NCBI GenBank assembly: GCA_900315015.1
Contig: OMXJ01000002.1
Span: 1-64,000 of the forward strand
DNA length: 64,000 bases
Direction: 5' to 3'
Source of the DNA: an uncultured Eubacteriales bacterium
GTDB lineage: Bacteria; Bacillota; Clostridia; Lachnospirales; Lachnospiraceae
Part shown: piece after piece, positions 8,373-16,552 of the stretch
How the letters are laid out: every line of letters begins with the position of its first letter
Position numbering within the stretch: position 1 is the first letter of the stretch
Program-made: the position numbers and the translations under genes
The notes under the pieces: model-generated
The model's input: the letters and a program-made list of their open reading frames with translations, nothing else
Told to the model about the DNA's origin: nothing
Databases searched by the model: none

Positions 8373-9784
8373 CTGATATCGTGCTTTGGTGCTGCTTCAG
8401 GGTAATTTCCAGAAAAGCATGCATCACAGAAATCATCTGTCTTGTCTATAAGTTCATTTAATCTATCATTTGGAAAATATCCAAGCGAATCTGCTCCGAT
8501 TATTTTGCATATTTCCTCAACGCTCTTTCCTGTTGCTACAAGCTCCTTGCTGCTTGGTACATCCGTTCCAAAATAGCATGGGAATAAAAATTCAGGCGAG
8601 CTTATTCTTACATGCACCTCAGTTGCTCCGGCATCCCTTAATAATTTTACTATCTGAGCGCTGGTCGTTCCTCTTACTATGGAGTCATCGATCATTACTA
8701 CTCTTTTTCCATTTACGGCCTGCTTTATGGCATTAAGCTTAATCATTACCCCTGCCTCTCTCATTGTCTGAGATGGCTTTATGAATGTCCTGCCGACATA
8801 GGAATTCTTTTCAAAGCCCATGCAGTACGGTATTTTACTTTCCATGGAATATCCGTACGCAGCAATAAGGCCCGAATTGGGTACTCCCACGACAACATCA
8901 GCTTCTGCTGGATGCTCCTGAGCAAGTATTTTCCCGGCCTTTACTCTAGAATCATATACACTGATTCCATCTATTACCGAATCAGCTCTTGCAAAGTAAA
9001 TATATTCAAATATACAGTGAGCATGCTTTCTACCGCAAAGAGTCTTATCACTTTCGATGACAGTTTCTCCTGTGACCTTATCCTTATAGATTGTCACGAC
9101 CTCTCCCGGCTCAACATCTCTTACATATTCTGCCTTTACGGCATCTAATGCGCAGGTTTCTGAAGCAAAGAAATAGGTATCATCCTTTTTTCCAAGTACT
9201 AATGGTCTAAATCCAAACGGATCCCTTGCCCCTATAAGCTTTCTAGGGCTCATTATTACGAGTGAATATGCTCCCTTTAGCTTCTTCATTGCATTTAATA
9301 CTGCGCTTTCAACATTTTTAGTATTAATTCTCTCTCTTGCTATTAAATATGCAATCACTTCTGTGTCTATTGTAGACTGGAAAATGGCTCCTGTGTAGCT
9401 TAGCTCCTGCTTCAGCTCTGCTGCATTTACAAGATTTCCATTGTGCGCAAGACCAAGTGTTCCCTTGATGTAATTAATAGCTAGTGGCTGGATGTTTGAA
9501 GGTATGCTTGCACCTGTTGTTGAATATCTTACATGTCCGACTCCTAGATTTCCCTTTAGAGTTTCTAGATTTTTCTTATCGAACACCTCATTTACAAGCC
9601 CCATGCCCTTTACCGAGCATATGTTACCTTTTTCTCCGCTGGTATCACTAACGGATATTCCGGCACTTTCCTGACCTCTGTGCTGGAGTGCAAACAGTCC
9701 ATAATAAATATACGCCGCTACATCCTCTCCTGACAGAGAATATGCCGCAAACACACCGCATTCCTCATGTAAATTATTATCCAT
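8363..9784 (-). CDS. purF: Amidophosphoribosyltransferase
   Basis: 473 residues. It catalyses the first committed step of purine synthesis, PRPP plus glutamine to phosphoribosylamine. The N terminus MDNNLHEECGVFA places the glutaminase nucleophile at Cys9 after a short propeptide that is cleaved in Bacillus-type PurF. The glutaminase domain spans about 9-250. The phosphoribosyltransferase PRPP loop is VVMIDDSIVRGTTS near residue 365. Cysteines in HAHCIFEY, FPCYFG and DFCDACFSG fit the [4Fe-4S] ligands of the Bacillus-type enzyme. No purine riboswitch core is seen upstream. It stands alone among nitrogen and lysine genes; asnB is upstream on the same strand, 224 nt away. Confidence 0.95.
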   Translation of the reverse strand: MDNNLHEECGVFAAYSLSGEDVAAYIYYGLFALQHRGQESAGISVSDTSGEKGNICSVKGMGLVNEVFDKKNLETLKGNLGVGHVRYSTTGASIPSNIQPLAINYIKGTLGLAHNGNLVNAAELKQELSYTGAIFQSTIDTEVIAYLIARERINTKNVESAVLNAMKKLKGAYSLVIMSPRKLIGARDPFGFRPLVLGKKDDTYFFASETCALDAVKAEYVRDVEPGEVVTIYKDKVTGETVIESDKTLCGRKHAHCIFEYIYFARADSVIDGISVYDSRVKAGKILAQEHPAEADVVVGVPNSGLIAAYGYSMESKIPYCMGFEKNSYVGRTFIKPSQTMREAGVMIKLNAIKQAVNGKRVVMIDDSIVRGTTSAQIVKLLRDAGATEVHVRISSPEFLFPCYFGTDVPSSKELVATGKSVEEICKIIGADSLGYFPNDRLNELIDKTDDFCDACFSGNYPEAAPKHDIRNI

Positions 9785-10008
9785 AAAATCCGAACCCTTT
9801 CTTCCTATGGTTTTATGTTTTTATCCATATATTATTTTATATAGTTATATAAATATAAATCAGCTGCATTCAGCTTTAGCTGCCTGCCGGCATAAACCTG
9901 CTTATGCGTCTTAATCAAAACACTTACTGTCATATGACAAATGGCAAAGATACACAGCATAAGAATACCGCCCACAGCTTAAGCTGCTTACATGCTGATA
10001 ATTATATT
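9785..10008 (-). promoter_or_regulatory. purF upstream region with small inverted repeats
   Basis: The 224-nt gap holds a perfect 12-bp palindrome TGTCATATGACA (9928-9939), several GCAGCT-containing inverted repeats and an AT-rich stretch near the start that could hold a -10 element. I see no clear -35/-10 pair and no strong terminator for asnB. Confidence 0.35.
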
Positions 10009-11595
10009 TTACTGTCCTGATGCTCCATAGTTTGCAAGTACTCTTGCTGATGGATCATCTACGTTGCAGCCCGGCCAGTTCTTGTTTGGCATCCAGAAAT
10101 CTACTACCATGTCAGACTGTCCTGGATAATACTTTTCAAAGATTTCTCTATAGAGAAGACTTTCCTTTGTAAATGGTCTTGCATGCTCATATTTAGCTAT
10201 TTTCTCTTCAAATTCTTCATCTGAATAGAAGCTTTCTGCATATTCTTTAAGATCATTTACAAGAGAATGACCTACTGCATCTGAAAATGCTGCCTTTTCT
10301 CTTTGAAGAATAGATTCCGGAAGGCATTTATCCTCTTCAAAGGCATGTCTTAAAAGATACTTTCCTTTTCCGTAAACATTCATCTTTACTGAAGGATTAA
10401 GGCTCATTACATAATCAACAAAATCAAGATCTCCAAATGGTACTCTTGCCTCTAATGAGTTAACCGAAATACATCTGTCAGCTCTTAATACATCATACAT
10501 ATGGAGTTCTCTTACTCTCTTTTCAGCCTCCATCTGGAATTCATCAGGTGATGGCGCAAAATCTGTATATTTATATCCAAAGAGCTCATCAGATACTTCT
10601 CCTGTGAGAATTACCCTGATATCTGTATTTTCATGTATGTACTTACATACAAGATACATTCCCATGCTTGCTCTAGTTGTTGTAATATCATAGGTTCCAA
10701 GAGTCTTGATTACAAAATCAAGTGCCTCTATTACGTCTTCTCTTGTTATGATTACATCTGTATGCTCTGCACCGAGAAACTCTGCAACCTGTCTTGCATA
10801 CTTAAGGTCTATAGCATCAATGTCCATGCCTATTGCAAAGGTCTTAATAGGCTTATTTAGTATCTTTGCTGATACTGCGCAAACAAGGCTTGAATCAAGA
10901 CCTCCTGAAAGAAGGAAGCCAACCGGTGCATCTGCATCAAGTCTCTTTTCAATGCCCTTAATTAAAAGGTCATGGATCTTTTTAGATGCTGTGTCTGCAT
11001 CATCTAAGATAAGCTTTCCTGAATCTGCAGGATCTCTATACTGCACGAACTTTTCTCCGTCATAGTAATGTCCTGGCGGGAATGGCATTACCTTTGCGCA
11101 TACTGAGATGAGATTCTTAGGTTCACTTGCAAAGGCAATGGAGCCATCTGATAAATAACCATAATAAAGAGGTCTTATTCCGATCGGATCTCTTGCTGCA
11201 ATGAATTTTTCCTTTTCTGCATCATACATAATAAGTGCATACTCAGCATCGAGTTTTTCAAACATTGAAAGACCATATTCCTTGTACATTGGAAGAAGGA
11301 TTTCGCAATCTGATTCACTAACAAAGCTATATCCCTTACTTATAAGATTATCCTTTTCTTTTCTAAAGCCGTATATTTCACCATTACATACTATACTGCT
11401 TTCTCCATGGTGAAATGGCTGCATTCCATTTTCATTAAGTCCCATTATTGATAATCTATTAAAACCAAGCCATCCTTTTCCTGCTTCTTCAAAGCGGCTC
11501 ATGTCAGGGCCTCTTGATATCGTCTTTGCAAGACATCTTTTGGCTTCTTCTTCAGTTATTGCTTTTCTACTAGTAAATCCGATAATTGAACACAT
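10009..11595 (-). CDS. asnB: Asparagine synthase, glutamine-hydrolysing
   Basis: 528 residues from ATG 11595. A second in-frame ATG two codons upstream (11601) is rejected. The Shine-Dalgarno AAAAGGGGG is only 1 nt from it but 7 nt from 11595, and the later start puts Cys at position 2, as required for the N-terminal nucleophile of class II amidotransferases (MCSIIGF). The glutaminase domain (about 2-190) is followed by the ATP-pyrophosphatase synthetase domain with SGGLDSSLV. It makes asparagine from aspartate, glutamine and ATP. It is divergent from gltB. Its leader carries a terminator and an overlapping hairpin covering the ribosome site, so it is probably controlled by attenuation. Confidence 0.93.
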   Translation of the reverse strand: MCSIIGFTSRKAITEEEAKRCLAKTISRGPDMSRFEEAGKGWLGFNRLSIMGLNENGMQPFHHGESSIVCNGEIYGFRKEKDNLISKGYSFVSESDCEILLPMYKEYGLSMFEKLDAEYALIMYDAEKEKFIAARDPIGIRPLYYGYLSDGSIAFASEPKNLISVCAKVMPFPPGHYYDGEKFVQYRDPADSGKLILDDADTASKKIHDLLIKGIEKRLDADAPVGFLLSGGLDSSLVCAVSAKILNKPIKTFAIGMDIDAIDLKYARQVAEFLGAEHTDVIITREDVIEALDFVIKTLGTYDITTTRASMGMYLVCKYIHENTDIRVILTGEVSDELFGYKYTDFAPSPDEFQMEAEKRVRELHMYDVLRADRCISVNSLEARVPFGDLDFVDYVMSLNPSVKMNVYGKGKYLLRHAFEEDKCLPESILQREKAAFSDAVGHSLVNDLKEYAESFYSDEEFEEKIAKYEHARPFTKESLLYREIFEKYYPGQSDMVVDFWMPNKNWPGCNVDDPSARVLANYGASGQ

Positions 11596-11602
11596 ACGCA
11601 TT

Positions 11603-11628
11603 CCCCCTTTTTTGCAGCAAAAAAGGGG
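11603..11628 (-). promoter_or_regulatory. Ribosome-site-sequestering hairpin of asnB, competing with the terminator
   Basis: In the asnB transcript CCCCUUUUUU (11628-11619) can pair perfectly with AAAAAAGGGG (11612-11603 region, including the Shine-Dalgarno) across the loop GCUGC. The CCCC and U-tract are also the 3' arm and tail of the terminator at 11619-11660, so the two structures exclude each other. Confidence 0.6.
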
Positions 11629-11660
11629 TCAGAAGATAGACTATGCACTCTTCTGGCCCC
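11619..11660 (-). terminator. Leader terminator (attenuator) of asnB
   Basis: On the minus strand GGGGCCAGAAGA (11660-11649) pairs with TCTTCTGACCCC (11636-11625) with one G-U pair, followed by six T. It lies between the asnB promoter and its ribosome site, and its 5' arm begins about 15 nt after the predicted start site. Confidence 0.8.
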
Positions 11661-11682
11661 TTTGCCTTTTTAATGATTTCAA

Positions 11683-11711
11683 ATCATAGCACCTGGTTTT
11701 GATTTTGTCAA
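11683..11711 (-). promoter_or_regulatory. asnB promoter
   Basis: TTGACA (11706-11711), 17-bp spacer and TATGAT (11683-11688) on the minus strand. Transcription should start near 11676. Confidence 0.85.
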
Positions 11712-11827
11712 CAGTTTTTTTTCTCAAAAAACATTTTTTGTCTGGGTAAAAAAAAGTTTTTTGGCCGCGTTAATTAGAAGAAAAAAACACACGGAAAAAA
11801 ATCCCCAAAAAAATTTCAAATTTCCTC
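11712..11827. other. A-tract-rich region between divergent asnB and gltB promoters
   Basis: The 116 bp between the two -35 boxes hold many runs of 5-8 A or T. Three A7 runs near 11780-11818 are spaced about 12-14 bp apart, and oppositely oriented A/T runs lie near 11720-11762. Such DNA may be bent or act as UP elements for both promoters. No gene is present. Confidence 0.5.
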
Positions 11828-11856
11828 TTGACAAATAAAAATCTTTGCGATACAAT
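11828..11856 (+). promoter_or_regulatory. gltB promoter
   Basis: TTGACA (11828-11833), 17-bp spacer and TACAAT (11851-11856). The predicted start is near 11863, about 8 nt before the leader terminator. A second, weaker TATAAT at 11940-11945 without a clear -35 could give a terminator-free transcript. Confidence 0.85.
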
Positions 11857-11870
11857 ACACGCAAGTTCGA

Positions 11871-11919
11871 GGCAACGGCGCCTATATAGGCGTCGTTGCC
11901 CTTTTTTTGTTCAAAAAAA
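11871..11919 (+). terminator. Promoter-proximal terminator in the gltB leader
   Basis: GGCAACGGCGCC (11871-11882) pairs with GGCGTCGTTGCC (11889-11900) with one G-U pair around the loop TATATA, followed by seven T (11902-11908). After GTTC comes a complementary A7 (11913-11919) able to capture the U-tract. The same order is seen in the asnB leader. Full-length gltB mRNA from the upstream promoter would need antitermination. Confidence 0.85.
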
Positions 11920-11984
11920 TAAATTTATCTAATTATGGCTATAATTGAATTCTGACTTAATTTTCTAAAAAAGGGGCTGTGAAT

Positions 11985-14900
11985 ATGTGTAACAATGAAT
12001 TTGTTAACCTAAGTAAATATTCTTCGGGTTCGGATCCTATAAATCAGATTATGCATGATTCATGTGGTATTGGCTGTGTTGTTGACATTAAAGGTCGTAA
12101 GACCCACTCTACAGTTGATGATGCATTAAAAATCGTTGAAAAGCTTGAACACCGTGCCGGTAAGGATGCTAGTGGAAAGACTGGTGACGGCGTTGGAATT
12201 CTTCTTCAGATTTCTCATAATTTTTTCTCTAAGGCTGCTAAAGAAGCCGGTATCGAGCTTCCTCCCGAGCGTGAATACGCGGTAGCAATGATTTTCTTTC
12301 CTCAGGACAAGGTCAAGAGAGCTCGTCATAAAAAACTTCTTGAAATTCTTCTCGAAAAGGAAGGCATCCCTTTCCTTGGTTGGAGAAAGGTTCCAATCAA
12401 TAGTGAAATTCTTGGTGAAAAAGCTCTTGGCTGCATGCCTTCTATCTGGCAGTGCTTCGTTAAGATTCCTATGAATACTAAGACAGGCATTGATTTTGAT
12501 AGAAAGCTTTATGTTCTCCGCCGTGAATTCGAGCAGTCAATTAATTCTGAAACTTATGTATGCTCTTTTTCAAGCCGTACTATTGTATATAAGGGAATGT
12601 TCCTCGTTGGACAGCTCCGCAGATTCTATTTAGATCTTGAAGATAAAGATTATGAGTCTGCAATCGGAATGGTCCACTCTCGCTTCTCTACTAATACAGA
12701 TCCTAGCTGGCAGAGAGCACATCCAAATAGAATAATCCTTCACAATGGTGAAATTAATACAATAAGAGGCAACATCGACAGAATGCTTGCCCGCGAAGAG
12801 ACAATGAGCTCTGAGCTTCTTTCAGGCACTGATTTTGAAAAGGTTCTTCCAGTTGTTGATAATACCGGTTCAGATTCAGCTATGCTTGATAATACACTTG
12901 AATTTCTTATGTTCAGTGGTTGCCCTCTTCCTAAGGCTCTTATGCTTACTATTCCTGAGCCTTGGAATAAGAATGAAGACATGCCAAGACTTAAGAGAGA
13001 CATGTATCATTACTATGCAACAATGATGGAGCCTTGGGATGGCCCTGCTGCTATCCTCTTCTCAGATGGCGACATTGTTGGTGCTACTCTTGATAGAAAC
13101 GGACTTAGACCTGTAAGATATTACATTACTGATGATAGCCGTCTTATCCTTTCTTCTGAGGTAGGTGTCCTTGATATCGCACCAGAACATATTGTTAAAA
13201 AGTCAAGACTTATGCCTGGCCGTATGCTTGTAGTTGACACTGTTTCAGGAAGAATAAAGGATGATGAAGAATTAAAGAACGGATATGCAGTAAGCCATCC
13301 TTATGGTGAATGGATTGATTCTGAGCTTGTTACTTTAAAGTCTCTTCCTATTCCTAATAAGAAGGTTCTTGAAAGCTCAGAAGAAAACCGTAACAGACTT
13401 TATCAGGCCTTTGGTTATTCCTGGGAAGGCATAAAGGACATAATCCTTCCTATGGCAAAGCTTGGCTCTGAGCCTACTGCTTCTATGGGTGTTGATACTC
13501 CTCTTGCTGTTCTTTCTGAACATCACAGACCATTGTTTGAATATTTCAAGCAGATGTTCGCTCAGGTTACTAACCCTCCTATCGATGCAATTCGTGAGGA
13601 GATTGTTACTGATACCACAGTATATGTTGGTTCAAGTGGTAATCTTTTAAGTGATAAACCATCTAACTGCCATGTACTTCAGATAAACAATCCTATTTTA
13701 ACTAGTATTGATCTTTTAAAAATCAAGTCCTTGAACATGCCTGGTCTTAAGGCTGCTGTTGTTTCTATTCTTTATTATAAGAATACTTCACTCGAACATG
13801 CCATTTCTAAGATGTTCAATGATTGCGATAATAAATATAGAGATGGTGCTAATATCATCATTCTTTCAGATCGTGGCATCGATGAGAACCACACTGCTAT
13901 CCCATCACTTCTTGCTGTTTCTGCTCTTGAGCAGTATCTTGTACGTACCAAGAAGCGCACACAGCTTTCTGTTATCCTTGAAAGCGGTGAGCCATACAGC
14001 GTTCACCATTTCGCTACTCTTTTAGGCTTTGGTGCTCAGGCTGTAAATCCTTACCTCGCACAGGAATGTATTGAGGAATTAGTTGATAAAAATCTTCTTG
14101 ATAAGGATACTCACGCAGCAATCAACGATTTCAACAACGCCGCTCTTCACGGAGTTGTTAAGATTGCTTCTAAGATGGGAATATCCACAATTCAGTCTTA
14201 CCAGAGTGCTCAGATTTTCGAAATCGTTGGTATCTCTAGAAAGGTTGTGGATGAATATTTTACAAATACCATAAGCAGAATAGACGGTATTACCTTAAAG
14301 GAAATTGAAGAGGATGTCCTCTACCGTCATGATCTCGCTTTTGATCCTATGGATCTTCCTACTGATCTTGTTACTTCTACAAGCGGAACTCATAAGCTTC
14401 GTGCTGAGAGCCGTGCTGAGGATCATATGTTCAATCCCGAGACTATTCTTATGCTTCAGAAGGCTACACAGACAGGTGATTACAAACTCTTTAAAAAATA
14501 TTCAGCACTAGTTGATGATGATAAGATACCTCACACCTTAAGAGGTCTTCTCACCTTTGATTATTCAAATGTTACTCCTATTTCAATAGATAAGGTAGAA
14601 CCGGTTTCTTCTATCGTAAAGCGTTTCAAGACTGGTGCTATGTCTTATGGTTCTATTTCTAAGGAAGCACATGAATGTCTTGCAGAGGCCATGAACAGAA
14701 TCGGCGGACGCTCTAATTCAGGTGAAGGCGGAGAAACTCTTGAAAGACTTGGTACTATTAAGAATTCAGCAATCAAACAGGTTGCTTCTGGTAGATTCGG
14801 TGTTACTAGTGAATATCTGGTAAGTGCAAAGGAAATACAGATAAAAATGGCTCAAGGCGCAAAACCTGGTGAGGGCGGTCTCCTTCCTGGAAAGAAGGTA

Positions 14901-16550
14901 TGGCCTTGGATAGCTCATACTAGACTTTCAACTCCTGGTGTTACTCTTATCTCACCTCCTCCTCATCATGACATTTATTCTATTGAGGATTTGGCACAGC
15001 TTATCTACGATTTAAAGAACGCTAATAAAAATGCTGATATTTCAGTAAAGCTTGCAAGTGAGGCCGGTGTTGGTACTATTGCCTGCGGTGTTGCTAAAGC
15101 AGGTGCTCAGACAGTTCTTATTTCAGGTTATGACGGCGGTACTGGCGCTGCTCCAGAGAGTGCGATCCATGGCTGCGGTCTTCCTTGGGAACTTGGTATT
15201 GCAGAGGCTCACGAGGCTTTAAGAAAATCCGGTCTTAGAAGCAGAGTTAAGCTTGAAACCGATGGTAAGCTCATGACAGGTAAGGATGTGGCTGTTGCTT
15301 GTATCCTTGGCGCTGAGGAATTCGGTTTTGCTACTACTCCTTTAGTTACTCTTGGCTGTGTAATGATGAGAGTCTGTAATTTAGATACCTGTCCTATGGG
15401 TATTGCTACTCAGAATGAAAAGCTCAGAAAGAATTTCCGTGGAAAGCCTGAATATGTAATCAATTTCATGGAGTTTGTTGCAGAGGAGGTAAGAGAAATC
15501 CTTGCTTCTCTTGGTTTAAAGAGTCTTGATGAGCTTGTTGGCAGATGTGATCTTTTAAAGGTAAAAGAAAAGCAGATTACACGTAAAGCTGAAATGCTTG
15601 ATGTAAGCTATCTTTTAAGAACAGCTAGTGATACTAATGATGCTACTCTTCCTACACATGCAGATCCAAATGATAAGTATGATTTCAAACTTGAAGAGAC
15701 CATAGATGAAAAAGAGCTTTTAGGTCTTCTTGATTCTAAAAATAAGCCTTCTAAGGAATATTCTTTAAATTGTAATAATAGATCAGTTGGTACTCTTCTT
15801 GGTGCAGAAATCACAAGACGCCATGGTCATTCCTTAAGCGATGATACCTATCACTTAAAGTTCCGCGGCGGAGCTGGTCAGTCTTTCGGTGCCTTTATTC
15901 CTAAGGGCCTTACCCTTGAGCTTGAAGGCGATTCAAATGACTATTTCGGAAAAGGTCTTTCAGGCGGAGAGCTTATTGTTTATCCTGATAGAAAGTCAAA
16001 GTTCAATGCCGCTGATAATATTGTTATCGGAAACGTTGCTCTTTACGGTGCAACTAGCGGACGCGCTTTTGTAAACGGAAGTGCCGGCGAGCGTTTCTGC
16101 GTAAGAAACTCTGGTGCTACTGCTGTTGTTGAAGGTGTCGGTGAGCATGGCTGCGAATACATGACTGGCGGTACTGTTGTTGTTCTTGGTAGAACAGGCA
16201 GAAACTTTGCTGCTGGTATGAGCGGTGGTACTGCTTATGTTCTTGATTTTGAACATGATTTATATAGAAGATTAAATAAACAGATGGTTTCCATGGAGCC
16301 TGTTACTGAGGCCATGGACATTGAAAAAATAAAAGAGCTTCTTCTTGCACATGTTAAGGCTACTGGTTCTAAACGTGCTCAGGGAATTCTAGATGATTTT
16401 GATAATAAAGTATATGATTTTAAAAAGATCATCCCTCGCGATTACAGCACAATGCTTGAGCGTATTGCAAGCTGTGTTGCAAAGGGCATGAGCACTGAAC
16501 AGGCCGAACTTGAAGCTTTTAGTCTTAGTTTAACGGAAGGAGGAAGATAA
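11985..16550 (+). CDS. gltB: Glutamate synthase large subunit
   Basis: 1,521 residues from ATG 11985. A GTG at 11979 is only 2 nt from the AAGGGG site and is rejected. The enzyme makes two glutamates from glutamine and 2-oxoglutarate. The amidotransferase nucleophile is Cys27 (HDSCGIG) after a short propeptide. The glutaminase domain runs to about 430. The FMN-binding synthase domain (about 800-1200) contains GGRSNSGEGGE, AKPGEGGLLPG and the [3Fe-4S] cysteines in CVMMRVCNLDTCPMG (about 1125-1138). A GXGXG-type beta-helix domain lies at about 1270-1480 (GGTVVVLGRTGRNFAAGMSGG). gltD starts 2 nt after the stop, so the subunits are translationally coupled. Upstream is an unusual leader terminator. 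Confidence 0.96.
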   Translation: MCNNEFVNLSKYSSGSDPINQIMHDSCGIGCVVDIKGRKTHSTVDDALKIVEKLEHRAGKDASGKTGDGVGILLQISHNFFSKAAKEAGIELPPEREYAVAMIFFPQDKVKRARHKKLLEILLEKEGIPFLGWRKVPINSEILGEKALGCMPSIWQCFVKIPMNTKTGIDFDRKLYVLRREFEQSINSETYVCSFSSRTIVYKGMFLVGQLRRFYLDLEDKDYESAIGMVHSRFSTNTDPSWQRAHPNRIILHNGEINTIRGNIDRMLAREETMSSELLSGTDFEKVLPVVDNTGSDSAMLDNTLEFLMFSGCPLPKALMLTIPEPWNKNEDMPRLKRDMYHYYATMMEPWDGPAAILFSDGDIVGATLDRNGLRPVRYYITDDSRLILSSEVGVLDIAPEHIVKKSRLMPGRMLVVDTVSGRIKDDEELKNGYAVSHPYGEWIDSELVTLKSLPIPNKKVLESSEENRNRLYQAFGYSWEGIKDIILPMAKLGSEPTASMGVDTPLAVLSEHHRPLFEYFKQMFAQVTNPPIDAIREEIVTDTTVYVGSSGNLLSDKPSNCHVLQINNPILTSIDLLKIKSLNMPGLKAAVVSILYYKNTSLEHAISKMFNDCDNKYRDGANIIILSDRGIDENHTAIPSLLAVSALEQYLVRTKKRTQLSVILESGEPYSVHHFATLLGFGAQAVNPYLAQECIEELVDKNLLDKDTHAAINDFNNAALHGVVKIASKMGISTIQSYQSAQIFEIVGISRKVVDEYFTNTISRIDGITLKEIEEDVLYRHDLAFDPMDLPTDLVTSTSGTHKLRAESRAEDHMFNPETILMLQKATQTGDYKLFKKYSALVDDDKIPHTLRGLLTFDYSNVTPISIDKVEPVSSIVKRFKTGAMSYGSISKEAHECLAEAMNRIGGRSNSGEGGETLERLGTIKNSAIKQVASGRFGVTSEYLVSAKEIQIKMAQGAKPGEGGLLPGKKVWPWIAHTRLSTPGVTLISPPPHHDIYSIEDLAQLIYDLKNANKNADISVKLASEAGVGTIACGVAKAGAQTVLISGYDGGTGAAPESAIHGCGLPWELGIAEAHEALRKSGLRSRVKLETDGKLMTGKDVAVACILGAEEFGFATTPLVTLGCVMMRVCNLDTCPMGIATQNEKLRKNFRGKPEYVINFMEFVAEEVREILASLGLKSLDELVGRCDLLKVKEKQITRKAEMLDVSYLLRTASDTNDATLPTHADPNDKYDFKLEETIDEKELLGLLDSKNKPSKEYSLNCNNRSVGTLLGAEITRRHGHSLSDDTYHLKFRGGAGQSFGAFIPKGLTLELEGDSNDYFGKGLSGGELIVYPDRKSKFNAADNIVIGNVALYGATSGRAFVNGSAGERFCVRNSGATAVVEGVGEHGCEYMTGGTVVVLGRTGRNFAAGMSGGTAYVLDFEHDLYRRLNKQMVSMEPVTEAMDIEKIKELLLAHVKATGSKRAQGILDDFDNKVYDFKKIIPRDYSTMLERIASCVAKGMSTEQAELEAFSLSLTEGGR

Positions 16551-16552
16551 TT

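Noticed and set aside
9785-10008. Purine riboswitch before purF
   Set aside because: The conserved three-way core was not found.
11871-11908. Terminator belonging to asnB
   Set aside because: asnB is transcribed away from this point, so the hairpin can only act on gltB transcripts.
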